From contig JBAJFG010000384.1 in the NCBI GenBank assembly GCA_037903475.1, positions 3,053,001-3,117,000 on the forward strand: a stretch of 64,000 nt of DNA. Direction: 5' to 3'. A program made the position numbers and the translations under genes. Every line of letters begins with the position of its first letter. Position 1 is the first letter of the stretch. The DNA comes from Ancylostoma caninum. Its lineage: Eukaryota; Nematoda; Chromadorea; Rhabditida; Ancylostomatidae. Below, piece by piece: positions 23,262 through 34,399 of the stretch. The notes under the pieces were generated by a model that was given only the letters and a program-made list of their open reading frames with translations, was not told where the DNA came from and did no database searches.

Positions 23262-23400
23262 TGGAAGGTTGTTTACACGAAACCGCGCAGGCTTTTTTCC
23301 TAACATGACGTGCTTTGCTAGTTTCTCACGTAACTGTTGAATTTGCACATCATCAAACACGTGACAAAAAAGTACATCGTCAAATTCAACTTGGGTAAAC
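23262..23400 (-). promoter_or_regulatory. Upstream block of CNGR gene 1, with CACGTG
   Basis: Shares GGTTGTTTACACG, ATGACGTGCTTTGCTAG and TTTCTCACGT with 32438-32515, and more weakly with 33447-33545 and 25505-25575. An E-box CACGTG is at 23358-23363, 200 bp from the TATA box. Conservation among copies suggests a promoter module, or simply the extent of the duplicated unit. Confidence 0.5.
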
Positions 23401-23735
23401 ACTGCTGCACCATCCTTGGCCGGGTGAAGAAATTAATACGTGTACTTTATGGACGAAAAACATGGGTAAACCGCACCTTTTACTGCAGTCAGTAGCCGCA
23501 ATAAAGGCTATGCATACTCTCGATGTATTTATACCTATAGATTCGTAGGCGACGCTGTTAAAAATTCAGAAAGATCTGTGCCTAAAATGCTCATTTTGTA
23601 TGTGGTTAAGGTACACAGTGGGAACTGACACATCCGTCGCTTAATTATCAACGAAATAGAGGCTTAGGAGCAGGTTTTTTGGCACAGCTGCCCGAAATCT
23701 TGTTTACAGTATTCACTGACATCGTGCCTCGAAAC

Positions 23736-24233
23736 TTAAAAGCAGTGTGTCACCTCGTTTTCGTGTTTGAGTTTTAAGCGGATTCTGAATCTCCTCGATG
23801 TGTTGGTTCCAGCGATATATGCACATAAAGTGTTAAGAAAACGGCCTTTAAACCTGTTTTTCAATTGTTTTTCGGGACGGGATTTGAAACAGTTTGTCGA
23901 CCCGTGTGGACGCGTGAAGCCGCTGATCTTATCGATCGGACACGTCAAGACGTGCTGGCCAACCTGCAGCCGTGGTGGACAGCAAGCACAGCGACAGCGT
24001 GACGAGGAGGGAAGAGAATTTGTTGGTATTCACAACCCACCAAACGAGGTGACGCACAGTCACGGACCGTTCCGCTCAAGTGGTCCGTGAACTGCACTTC
24101 CGAACCTCAAGAGAACGGGATTTTGGCCACTTTCATGCGTTTTTTCGTACCTCATTGGAATCAGCGTGACGAGGAGGGAAGAGAATTTGTTGGTATCCAC
24201 AACCCACCAAACGAGGTGACGCACTGCCTTTAA
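23736..24233. mobile_element. TTAA-flanked MITE, copy 2
   Basis: TTAA-AAGCAGTGTGTCACCTCG at the left and CGAGGTGACGCACTGCCT-TTAA at the right (24230-24233). The right end is duplicated: 23998-24058 and 24166-24226 are nearly identical (GCGTGACGAGGAGGGAAGAG...ACGAGGTGACGCAC). The interior matches copies 1, 4 and 5. It lies about 580 bp upstream of CNGR gene 1. Confidence 0.8.
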
Positions 24234-24300
24234 TGTCTGTAAAATTTGGTCGAGGGTCACTTTCCATCCACCTTACCTTCGAATTCAGTACTATTAGAAT

Positions 24301-24945
24301 ATGCACCTGGTAGTGTCAGTAGTCACTCTGATAACGGTGCAGCTCGAAAGCAGCGTAGTGGTTCAACCTTTCGTCCTTTTAGCAGCAATTGCTGAGAGAT
24401 GGCAGCAACTGAGGGGAGAATGGCCGCAACTGGGAACCGTTGCTGCTAGCGTTTCTAACCGAACCACTATGCCGTTCGGGCTGCGTTCGTGCTGCACAGT
24501 TATCAGAGCATGCATTTGCTTCGAAAAATTTCCACTGAACGTAACCATATCTAACCAGAAGTGTTTAGAGTTTCCAGTTGGAGCGTGCTTTTCTCCAACA
24601 ACGGAATCGACAAGCTGTCTGTGGATAGCACACGGTGAATTACATGGGTGTCTAATATATCACTGGTTAATATTATGTTTGGTCAAAATCATTCAACTTC
24701 GAGGGTCGAACTGGTCATTTTCCATGCTGACTATGTTCATCACAACTTTCGGAAGGTTTCACTTTTGGGTTTCACTTAATGATAAATCGAAGAGAAACTT
24801 TTCTTTGTACATATTTAACAAAAAATCGTACTTTAATGTCATAATAAACATCGCAACTACATGTTATACATATATAAACATCATAATAAACATTGTCCAC
24901 ATCATTTTTTCTACTGGACTGTGCTCGTTCTGCTTCACTGAGTGA
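24301..24945 (+). other. 214-codon open frame, unrecognised
   Basis: This is the longest non-repeat open frame of the 20-35 kb region. The first third is Val/Leu-rich, the last third Ile/Tyr/Asn-rich because the DNA becomes AT-rich. No signal, domain or splice evidence is convincing. It may be chance. Confidence 0.2.
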
Positions 24946-25504
24946 AGTAGTGAAGTGTAGTGGTATTCCTTCGGTTTATCCGGCCGTGTAGCTGTACATC
25001 CAGTGATGTAACTACTTGTCCATGTAATGTGGAGGTTTATTAGGTGGTGGGACGGTTTATCCGGAAGTGGCCATGCCCCAGCGGATAGACAGCTCGTCTT
25101 CCGATGCCACTGTGGAGAATCATATTGCCTAACTGAATAGGCAACCATATCTCTTATCGTGTTTACGCCGAGGCACTTGGAGTGTCTTTCAAACAAGCGC
25201 CAATTTGGTCACAGCCTCTGGCCAATTCTCCTCCTGGAGATTTTTAGAGTACAGCATTTGCAATTATGGTATTATTGGGCTTTATAAAAGAACGCATGTG
25301 TCGAAGGCGGGCTTTAGCCAGAACTTTCCATCGAAAAACGTTTAAATCTTATGCAGGTCCACCCGGCAGAATGTCAAAACTGTTCCATTTTCAGCAATTA
25401 GTGCAAGGAATTTGTGGTTTGTTTCTTTCGGGTTTCTAGGGCAATGGAGAGCAAAGAATGACCAGAAATGAAAGCTGAAGGTCGCTTGTATGTGGAACTG
25501 GGTT

Positions 25505-25575
25505 TGTTGTAGGAGGAGGGGCTTCGCTGGTTTTGCACGTTTTCATAGAAGTCGCGTCACGCCAAGCACGTGGGA
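25505..25575 (-). promoter_or_regulatory. Orphan copy of the CNGR upstream block
   Basis: GCTTCGCTGGTTTTGCACG, then GCACGTGGGAGATGA, matches 33486-33548 and the blocks of genes 1 and 2. No CNGR frame or TATA box is found to its left, where a minus-strand gene would be. Probably a relic of a lost gene copy. Confidence 0.4.
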
Positions 25576-25599
25576 GATGATTCACCACTAGCGTCTTTT

Positions 25600-27600
25600 G
25601 CAAAGAAAGATGTCATATTCATACACGTATATGCAAACAAAGATGTCAGATTCATTCACGTATACCTCGAAAGAATGCTAAGGTACGAAATTCCAGTCAG
25701 CTCAGCTCTTCATGAGAGAACCTTCAGATAGAATTCGACCACCACAATTTCGACTGAGCGAGAGATAGTTACGAGAATTAGTGATGAGAATTTCCGAGGC
25801 AAGATAATTCCAGAATTTCCTAAATTTTTGCAGAAAATGTTTGCAATTTCGGAAATGATTTTACGTTAAAACGTAATTTGAATGATAGTGCTCTGATGTA
25901 TTCGTATTTTGCAACATCTTTTTTTAACAGAGATTCTGAGGTTCAATTGAAAAATGTGAGAGTGTTCTGATTTTCAAGATCATCTATATCAACGCAAGGA
26001 ATTGAACTTCTCGCTTGAAATGACTGGCCGAGGAATATTCTCATCTTTGAGTAGAAAGGAAGGTACAGCAGTCGCAGTCTGAGGAAGACATATTCACTCT
26101 ACTCTCCCTTCGTAGTTAAAGGTGTTATAGGAATGTAATGTTGTGCGTCGTGAGTTTGGCAATACATTAGATGCACTCATCAAATTGAATAGATCCTTCG
26201 CCAATGAACAGCTGCTTGGAGAAAACCCACTCCTCTCCCCTTTATAGTCTCTACTGTCACCCAGCTTCATTAGAAAAAAAAAGCTTAAAAAGCAAATACC
26301 CCTGGGTTCGCGTTGCCATACGGTTACACCATACCAACCGCGGAATAATCTCTACGTGTACGTGTCTGACAAGGTGCGAATGTACATAGCTGACACGTGC
26401 CGAGAAAGCAGAATCCCTCTTTCCAAAACAAACAGAAACAACATGAGCACTTCAAGGATCTTGACTCGGTTCTCCCCTCTCCACCAGAAAAACTGGTCCA
26501 TGAGGTAATTTCACCCCGCTTGGTGAAAAAAGCAAACCAGGGTGTCATAGAAAAGCGGAACACGGCGGCTTTGCAGATGTTCCCCCGTGTTCTTCTTCTG
26601 CTCTTTCCAGTAAGGTTTGTCACCAATTAAATTACCTGTCTTTAGTTTTTGAGGGCTTGCTCTGCGAATTCTGAAGAAATACTACGGCAGTCGAAACCAC
26701 GAATTCTCGTCGACGTGTGGTGATCTCAGTTGGTCATCAAGAGCGCTGTGTGTGCGCGCTCTATCCCACCAAAATTTCTGAACGATGCAGATGTCAATGG
26801 ACAAAACCCAAGCATGTTTGCTAAGTGAGCATGCAGTCAGTTATCGTGACATCATATGTACAGTGAGGCAATACAGATCTCTGGAACTAGCTGATTTGGC
26901 CATTTCTGTGACCCTCAGGCTAGACCGTTGGCCGACCGCCGGAAATCAACCATGTGAGCTGGGCTTGCCTCGTGGTGGTGGAAAAGACGAGTACTTTAGT
27001 TAAGTGTAGATGTGGTTCACGTCCATTGTGATGGGAGAAAAGAACCGGAACTCTCTTGCACTAGGGATATGCGTAACAAAAGATGATTTCCGTGAATCGT
27101 AAATCGTAAATCCTTCAAAACTTTCGTAAGTCGTAAATCTTAAAACGTAACTCGTAGCTGACGGTCTAACAGTAAGTATCACTGATAAGATCCAGAAAAT
27201 TTCAGCTCGCTCTATCTAATGAGGAATTGCTTCTATTATAAAACAACTTTTCTATCTCATCCTCAGGGCGATGACATTACTTATCGTAGAAAACGTTTTT
27301 CAGGGACATTATCATTAGCCGCTACGGAAGAGAAAATTCTCTTTAATCTGGTCTGTGTTCCTAGGGTCAGCACGGTTTTCAGAGCCCACATTGATTTTTT
27401 CATCTGTTTTCGCACCAACCAAGCCATCCATTCTTTCAGAGCAAATTGGTGCCAAGGGAGTCTGAGAGGATGAAGCTCGGACTTGGATGCTCCGAGCGAA
27501 TCATTGTATGGACAGGGCATATTCACATTCGATTCTTCTACGATTATTGGGTAAAGCCAACCAACAATGAATGGTACCCTCCATAATAGGATCATGACTT
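25600..27600. other. No recognisable gene
   Basis: Short frames only. 27081-27165 has irregular repeats of CGTAAATC. No inverted ends seen. Confidence 0.45.
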
Positions 27601-27610
27601 ATAATAACGG

Positions 27611-28507
27611 GCTTAGTCTGTTTTCATGTCTGTGTGTATGTATGTGTGTCAGACCGTTACGAAATTCTACAATTGGTCAGTGATCGTGATTGCGAGATCA
27701 TATAAAAGCCTAGGAATGGGTGTGGTATGGTTGAGTGGGGTAGGGATGAGATCGAGGAGAGGGTTGGACAATCTTCAACGGGTCCGTCAATGGAGTCAAT
27801 ACAGAAGAACTGCGCCGGGGGCCAAAAGTGGGGGGACGGGTCCACCCTGTGATAAGGGTGCGCCGGCGCTCAGAAGTGGGGGAGACGGGTCCACCACTGT
27901 GATAAGGGTGCGCCGGCGTCCAGAAGTGGGGGAGATGGGTCCACCACTGCGATAAGGGCGCGCCGGCGCCCAGAAGTGGGAAAACGCATGACGGTCCAGT
28001 GTTGTGATAAGGGCGCTCGCGTCCAGAAAAGGAAGTCACGGCCTAAGTAAATTTCTTCATGAATGGTGCACTGGCACCCGTTCCGGCTATTCCTTCTACC
28101 TATGTGACCTAGGTGCACGTTATTCCAATCCGTATTTCCCTCCTCATTCCAGTCCATTGGTATCTGAATCGACCCCACCCTTCACTCTGTTTTTATACAT
28201 GGGCAGACCCGTATCACTTGAGTTACCACAACAACCAGCTAAAGATAGATTATTCCAAAAGATCATTTCCACTGAATCGACTACGTCCGGCCACTAAGGC
28301 CAATCAAAAGAAATTATTTCTCCCATGTGGAGGAAGGCTACCACTCACGCGATCGAGAGCTTTCCAAAAGTCGATGGACTTACTCGGGAGGATACAGGAT
28401 CTACTAAATCTGTCCACCTTTTTTCCTGCATCGTATGCGAAGTATGCGAGCGAAGCGAGCATCAGTAGAAGTCTGGAAGTCCTGCGTTAGCCGGACGGCC
28501 AGACTGG
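27611..28507 (+). mobile_element. Helitron-like element, family H1, copy b
   Basis: Ends with AGTCTGGAAGTCCTGCGTTA-GCCGGACGGCCAGACTGG and host T (28508). The outer GTCTGG/CCAGAC and inner stems match the hairpin of copies a and c. A minisatellite is at 27830-28020. The left boundary is approximate (TTCATGTCTGTGTGTATG near 27623). Confidence 0.6.
27830..28020. repeat. 50-bp minisatellite in H1b
   Basis: Four units of GGGTCCACCACTGTGATAAG, GGTGCGCCGGCGTCCAGAAG, TGGGGGAGAT. Confidence 0.85.
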
Positions 28508-28509
28508 TA

Positions 28510-29900
28510 ATAGGATAATGATTTTATGCACTTCGTCAACAGCTTCGTTTATAGGCATTACCAGCTTTCTCATAAGAGCACGGCAAAAAAAAAACAAAAA
28601 AAACTCGTTACGCTTTAGTTACCGAAATCGACAATCCAACCTGGATTTGCTGGGACTCTAAGAAAATTTCCAGTTTATTTTGCACTGGAGTTCAAATACG
28701 TGAAATAGTGCCGAGTTAACTGAGTGGCCCATCATCAGTGTTTTCCAACATTTTTCATGGATTGAATGCTGAGTTTCGTAATATTACAACGTTCAGTAGA
28801 AATAGAATTTTCTTAACAAGTACTGTCATAAAAGTTAGCGTCAAATTAAAACGTCAAATGAAATCAAGGACGAGAAGCAACTTTTGCAGAAACTATTGTA
28901 AGAAAGAGAAATCTGCTGTAATGTTTCCATCTCCCGCCCTCTTTTTTCTTCAGTCACTTTCTCGCTATCCTTTCGCTTTTTTTTGTTTTACACAAAGTCA
29001 AACTATGAAAGTTGAAAGATAGAAAATCGTCTAAACACAGAACCAGTTGGAGGACCACCGCGTGCAACGGAAATGAGAAGTGTTTCTGCACTTACTGTTA
29101 ATGTGTGATTCACACAATCCAGCCAAGAGCTAGGTATGGTCCATTAGCTCACAGAAGGCGCCTGATCCGACTTTGTCTGAAATTACGACTCTGGATATTT
29201 TAGCGAATGGCAGTAGGGAAAGATAAGAATGGAAAGAACCACACCATATGCATATCAAAAAAGTGCAGAAAATAGATCAGTTGGCCGAAAAAGGTCGTAG
29301 TTGCGGACAAAGTCGGATCGGGCGCCCTCTGTGAGCTAATAGACTGTACACAAGGAATAGTGCATTATTCTAGGAAAAGATTCTACAGCCGCCATTACTA
29401 TCTTGTGTAATATCAACGACGCTGTTCTGAAGCCACTGCTGGATGTCACAAAGAAATGAAAGGTGACTTGATATTTTTATGCTGGTATTTTTGAACATGT
29501 GAAGAAAGAGTGATGGTAAAAAATAGGACGTGTGGGGTTCCTCTCGACTGAAAGGCAGCAGGCTCAAAAGCATGAGCGTTGCTTCATTTGTTCATTTCTT
29601 ATTCTGCGTAACATGCGAGAGCCGTGCGTCTTTGAATTTCAATGACGTTTTTGTTCTAAGGTTACCAAGTAGCAGCCTATGAATGAATGCCCACCTAATA
29701 AATCAGAACAAAGCTCTGAAACTCCATTTGTAAGCAGGCGACAGGCAAAGGATGATTGTGATCACTACATACATATCTCATTTTGTTCGAACAGCGTCTC
29801 TCATTATTCGTTCTTAACGACTAGAAGCACCATTGCTGACTCGCTCCGATACAATACGTAGGCAAGAAATGGATGAAAAATCACACTCAACTATTCTTAG
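28510..29900. other. No recognisable gene
   Basis: AT-rich, with poly-A runs at 28590-28605. 28738-29022 is open but lacks motifs. Confidence 0.45.
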
Positions 29901-29904
29901 CTTT

Positions 29905-30443
29905 AAGGTCACGGTCATCTTTGTGGTGACCTGCTGCACAAATCGCTCACTGCAGCTCACTCATTCCTTCCGATCTGGGAAGTACATACCTCCAAGATGT
30001 AAATAAAATAAATTAGAAACTTCACTGTGTGAGCTCAGCGTTGCTCAATAAAATAGATTCTACACTTCTACGCAGCACCATCCAGGCACACCTTGCACGA
30101 CAGAAACTTCACAGGCTAAAGCAACTGGGCTAGGAAGCTCGGACTCCTACATCATAATCAGCAAGCTTCTTGCTCACCGATAGCACTTCCCCGAGAACCT
30201 GGACGCCTTCTTCTGGGAGAATTTTTTCTAAGGCTGAAGGGATACCAAAATTGCCCTCTGGAAGTTCGTCGATCCTAGAAGGCTCTGTCAGAATTGTACG
30301 GTAGTCGAAGAACATCCATCTTATTTGTAGGGATTTGCGGATTGCAATTGTTCCAGGCCTTTCGAAATTGATTGATTTTGAAATGAATTATGAGGTTCGG
30401 AATCAGACGCATGAAAACGCGTATTATTTTTGCATCAACCTAA
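29905..30443. mobile_element. Mariner-like element, copy 3, truncated
   Basis: Matches the right 540 bp of copies 1 and 2 (GGTCATCTTTGTGGTGACC near its start). It ends TTATTTTTGCATCAACCTAA followed by TA. The left half, including the transposase region, is gone. Confidence 0.65.
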
Positions 30444-30449
30444 TAGTAA

Positions 30450-32040
30450 CCGAAATGCGCGTCAAGCGGTATTGTATGGAATCAAATACCGAAGAAAAGT
30501 ATACTTGTGAGTAGTGAACCACAGAAAAGTGTCCTAACTCTCGGTTCTCCGATTAGCTTCACGTGAACTTAGCACCGTTGAGGGAATTGGTATTGTGGTC
30601 GACATTTTCAAATTTCAAAACCACTTTGAGACTATCATCAACGTGACCTTTTCGGCGCTTTCCTTAATGTGCACAACACTAATCTGCTGTATATTTTTGT
30701 GCTATTTCGTTTATATAAAACCAGTGTGCACAACGCTGTACTGCCTATATCTTTTTTTTACTCCTTCGTTTATACAAAATCATTCTTCATCTGCAACATT
30801 GCTACAGATGTGTAGCCCGTTAAAAAACCATTCAACGAAATCGGAACGTCCAACAGATTTCTACCAAGATACGGTTTTATGGGACATTTCCGCAGAAACT
30901 CTAAGTTACACGCCTGTTGGAGAATGTTTTGGTAGCTTGCTGCATTGAGGGCGAATCGATGATCGTCCGAGCATTCAAATGAACGAGGAACGAAGCCGTC
31001 CCCAGAAAAATGGAACAAGCGGCAATCGCGAGGCCACCCAATGTTAGACGTTAAAATCATGTGATATCCCATTTATTTATATTTCTACTAGCCGTTATTC
31101 GTGCTTATTGGGATAAAGTCTCACTGAATTCTGGTTCTATTCTACACACACCTCATTTGCTTTTACTATTGTAATTAGATTGTAGGAGTCCTTGAAATAT
31201 AGGGCTCGCCCCGGTATGCTAAATACGATGGCGTAGCCTGGACGTGAATCTTCCAAGGACATTACGTTTCTTCATCAGCTTCGTAATTGTCCGTTTTATC
31301 GCGGAGGAGGCAGCTTCCGGTCACCTCCCGCGTCTTTGGCGAATTTTCACGAGCTCTTGGAGAGCCAGGGTTTGAGATTTGCCGACCGTCACTTCAGATT
31401 AACACTATAGACCTGCAAGCGCTTCACGATAGGCCGTGTGAAATTCGGATGACGTAGCGGAAATATTATACGGGTGTACTAAGCAGAGAACTTTGTCGTG
31501 GCCGAGGAAGATTCATGAGAAACTGTCGATGACAATGATCGAGCTGACGTTACGACTTTGCACTCCTAGGCAAACTAACCTATGACAATCAATGTTTGTT
31601 TGAATAGCTGAAGTTTTTTTTGTGAATCAGTACTGATTCTTATAGCTGTTGTTGTTGAACAGGAACAAAATGTTTGGTCTCGGTATTTGTTTGAATGTAC
31701 GTCATCAGAATAGGCTCGTACAAAATCCGTCGTGCTCCTTTTCCTCATGAGAGTTTCTGTGCTTGTTTCGCCGTAGAAAATAGTCCTAGCATCATATCTC
31801 GCGTTTGCATTATCTGCACCACCTATGTACATATGTATGCATTTGAAAGGTCCAATTTTTCCCCTGTTTGGCCCTTAGTGCTTCATTGGTGACATATCGA
31901 AAAATAATAATAATAGATATTTTGAATTTAGGCGTAGATGATTCAATTTTTTATTTTCAATTTTATGAATTCGAAAGATTGCCGCAAAAGTTTCACACGA
32001 CCTAGTACTTTGAAAGCATTTGACCTTCACATGAAATAAG
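30450..32040. other. No recognisable gene
   Basis: 30595-30948 is open (117 codons, hydrophobic N-terminal half), but I cannot match it to a family. Remaining frames are short. Confidence 0.4.
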
Positions 32041-32125
32041 TCTGTACAGATTTATCACAGATAGTCAACGAGAAGTTAAAAAGAACTAAAACGTCAACAA
32101 TAACAACAACTTATACACTTGCGTG

Positions 32126-32293
32126 TTATGAACAGACTCGGCCGTTACACGTCAAGAAGATTCCGTTGTGCAGATTTCCAAACACACCATTTCCGAAGGC
32201 GTCGGAGCGATAGGCTTCTGGGGCTTGAGGCCAAGCAACGAAGCCGAGAGCAGCACTGATCAGGCAGAACACGACGAGAGCACGGAAGAACAT
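32126..32293 (-). CDS. Small secreted peptide ending CNGRVCS, paralog 2
   Basis: 55 residues, single exon. Residues 1-17 (MFFRALVVFCLISAALG) form a signal peptide; the mature part starts FVAWPQAPEAYRSD and ends LTCNGRVCS. It has two mature cysteines, C49 and C54. The open frame extends 23 codons further upstream, but that part includes the TATA-like CATAAAA; the ATG at 32293 is the one aligned among paralogs. Compared with paralog 1, changes lie mainly in the middle (GNGVFGNLHNGI against GNVLFGNQHNGF), while WPQAPE, YRSD and TCNGRVCS are fixed. Same strand as paralog 1, 9.0 kb away. Function unknown. Confidence 0.85.
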   Translation of the reverse strand: MFFRALVVFCLISAALGFVAWPQAPEAYRSDAFGNGVFGNLHNGIFLTCNGRVCS

Positions 32294-32333
32294 CGTAGCG
32301 AACGACCGTTGTAGCAGGCAGTCACTGGCACTG

Positions 32334-32340
32334 CTTTTAT
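32334..32340 (-). promoter_or_regulatory. TATA-like box of CNGR peptide gene 2
   Basis: ATAAAAG (preceded by C instead of T) on the minus strand, 41 nt before the ATG. Weaker than in paralogs 1 and 3. Confidence 0.55.
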
Positions 32341-32437
32341 GGCAGGCTCGGTTTTTGGGCAATCAGCTAGCTTTTCGGCAAATACCTACCTTCTTGACGG
32401 AGATGGTAAAAGAACAAGTAGGATATCGTTTGGACGT

Positions 32438-32515
32438 TTGGAGAGTTGTTTATACACGCCAGCGCAGACGTTTTTTTCTTCACAATGACGTGCATTGCTA
32501 CTTTCTCACATATCT
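32438..32515 (-). promoter_or_regulatory. Upstream block of CNGR gene 2
   Basis: AGTTGTTTATACACG...CAATGACGTGCATTGCTAC matches the block of gene 1. The E-box CACGTG of the other copies is not present here. Confidence 0.45.
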
Positions 32516-32709
32516 ATCTAAAATACATCATCGAGTTTTGCGGCAGAATTATTATAAGGAGTTCGGTAAACACTGTGATACCGCAATCGAGTAGAATCAT
32601 TAACAGGAACTGCTCGTGGGCAAAGGACATGAGGCAACTACACTTGCTGTTTGTAACATTGATATCCTCAAGCGAAAATGACAACAACGATTGCCTTTAA
32701 AAATGCCGA

Positions 32710-33440
32710 AAAAGCTTTCTCAAGCTTCTTATTTTTCGCGGGGTTGAGGCGAGGCATGCGTGAGGATGTGACGCATGCGCCGCCGTAACTCTTCAGAAAA
32801 TAATGCGCTAAAAACGTGTTCCATCACATTTGCGAGGACTCCACGCCATGGTTATTGGCATCGCCTTTTGAATGTTACTGAAGTCCCGCATTGAATTCTA
32901 CCGTGCATCTGATTTCTGAAAAAGTGGTAACGCGGATCGCAGTCATAGATAGGACAAAATAGCCAGTGTTGAGAAGTTTTTGAAAAAAAAATTTAATGGG
33001 TCGGCAACAAGAATAAAAACTGAGTGCAATCTGCAGGGGGCAAATATTTTCGAACAAGAAAAAACACACGTCAGCAAAGTCGGCTGTGGATGTACATAGT
33101 GTAAGTTAGTGAAGCTAACTATTTGACACTTGTTTCCAAACAGGAAATTATCATGCCGCTTGCATTTAAGTAAATCTAGCAGAGTTCCTCTGCATGGCCT
33201 ACATTAAATACGATATAATCATTCAGAAAACGAACACCTGTTAATCGCGGACAGGTTCTCTTGAGGATTATCCTCTAAAATGACTTCATGTACTTCGAAG
33301 TTCAGGTGAGGTTTGCACAATGACTGATGTGAGTTTGAAACCTGTGCTAGCCACACACCACTTGGTTGTAAAACTTGTGATCTGTTTTCGAATGATGGAG
33401 GAGCGCAAAGAATGACTAGGTCTAGATGTCTAGATGTGAC
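32710..33440. other. No recognisable gene
   Basis: A minus-strand CNGR copy would be expected left of the orphan block at 33447, but no matching frame is present; only short frames. Confidence 0.45.
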
Positions 33441-33446
33441 ATGTGA

Positions 33447-33548
33447 GAAGGTTGTTTACGCGAGTGGTGTTTTTTTTCGTAGAGCGATGCACTTTGCTGG
33501 TTTTTCACGTTCTAACAATATTCGCGCGTCGCTAGGCACGTGGTAGGT
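33447..33548 (-). promoter_or_regulatory. Second orphan copy of the CNGR upstream block
   Basis: GAAGGTTGTTTACGCGAG...GATGCACTTTGCTGGTTTTTC...GCACGTGGTAGGTGA. CACGTG is at 33537-33542. It lies between paralogs 2 and 3 and points to the left, where no gene remains. Confidence 0.45.
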
Positions 33549-33937
33549 GACTCAGCTCTTCAATTTCTAACGAACAAGCCATTTACTGGAGATTAGGATA
33601 ATCCTTTACCTACTTTCAGTTCTTATTCCTTCACACGTCTGCTACAATTCAGCAATGCGTTTTATGTTATTCATTTTTTCGCTGGTTGAGTATCTGGACC
33701 TTCCAGGTGGACTCCGTAGAATTTTATAGTTTCTTGTCTATCAACAATAAAGTGTTGGCTCACAACCGGCATTATTCGAATTCTATTGTTCATTTGTTTT
33801 AGTTGTGGGTGAAAAAATGAGAATAGAAAAAGAAACGAACCAACGTCTGTTTCTGACAAGATTCTGCTTGGCGATTTTGGTCGGGAACAGACGTTTGTTT
33901 GCCTTGACATGACACCACACCCAGTGACGGAGTCTTC

Positions 33938-34124
33938 CACGTGCTTCCTATGTGAGAATGCGAAGAAAACGTGTCGAACTGGCAACTAGCGCACTGTTTC
34001 AGGGAAAACTGCATAACATTTTTCTCCTTCATGTGACTCACTTATTTTTTCCCTCCACACTTTAGAAAAAGTGGTTCAGGTTTACACCGCATTGCTTGCT
34101 CAAAAAAAGCAAGGCCGCTATAAA
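33938..34124 (+). promoter_or_regulatory. Promoter of CNGR gene 3: E-box and TATA box
   Basis: CACGTG at 33938-33943 within a weak inverse match to the 33447 block, then TATAAA at 34119-34124, 38 nt before the ATG. E-box to TATA is about 175 bp, against 200 bp in gene 1. Confidence 0.5.
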
Positions 34125-34162
34125 GGGAATGCAAATGGCTGTTACTTGCAGCGATTGTCTGA

Positions 34163-34339
34163 ATGGTCTTTCGTGTTCTTGCCGTGCTCTTCCTAATCAG
34201 CAGCGCCCTCGGCTTCGTCGTTTGGCCTCAGGTCCCGGATGGCTTCCGCTCCGACTCCTACGGAAACGTTCTCATCGGTGACGAGAACAGCGGATTCTTC
34301 TTGACGTGTAATGGTCGTGGCTGCTCAGCAAGAGGATAG
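34163..34339 (+). CDS. Small secreted peptide with CNGRGCS, paralog 3
   Basis: 58 residues, single exon, on the opposite strand to paralogs 1 and 2. The start is certain: TGA is the codon directly before the ATG. Residues 1-17 (MVFRVLAVLFLISSALG) form a signal peptide. The mature part reads FVVWPQVPDGFRSDSYGN, then LIGDENSGFFLTCNGRGCS, with ARG added at the end. The CNGRxC loop is kept (C49, C54), but V53 is G. The gap from stop to the 3'-UTR motif is 19 nt, as in paralog 1. Function unknown; likely secreted. Confidence 0.87.
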   Translation: MVFRVLAVLFLISSALGFVVWPQVPDGFRSDSYGNVLIGDENSGFFLTCNGRGCSARG

Positions 34340-34357
34340 CGTGTACATAAGTAGATA

Positions 34358-34371
34358 GTTGTTATTGTTGA
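34358..34371 (+). promoter_or_regulatory. Conserved 3'-UTR motif of CNGR genes
   Basis: GTTGTTATTGTTGA, found 17-19 nt after the stop in all three paralogs (gene 1: 22916-22929 minus; gene 2: 32096-32109 minus). Could be a post-transcriptional signal or recent common ancestry. Confidence 0.5.
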
Positions 34372-34399
34372 TTTTTTAACTGTTTGATCTTGTTTTTAC

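Noticed and set aside
24301..24945. 214-codon frame as a possible membrane protein
   Set aside because: Hydrophobicity tracks AT-rich DNA, and no family motif or paralog is seen. Kept only as a low-confidence feature.
30595..30948. Possible serpentine receptor fragment
   Set aside because: Only a generic hydrophobic stretch, with no conserved receptor residues.
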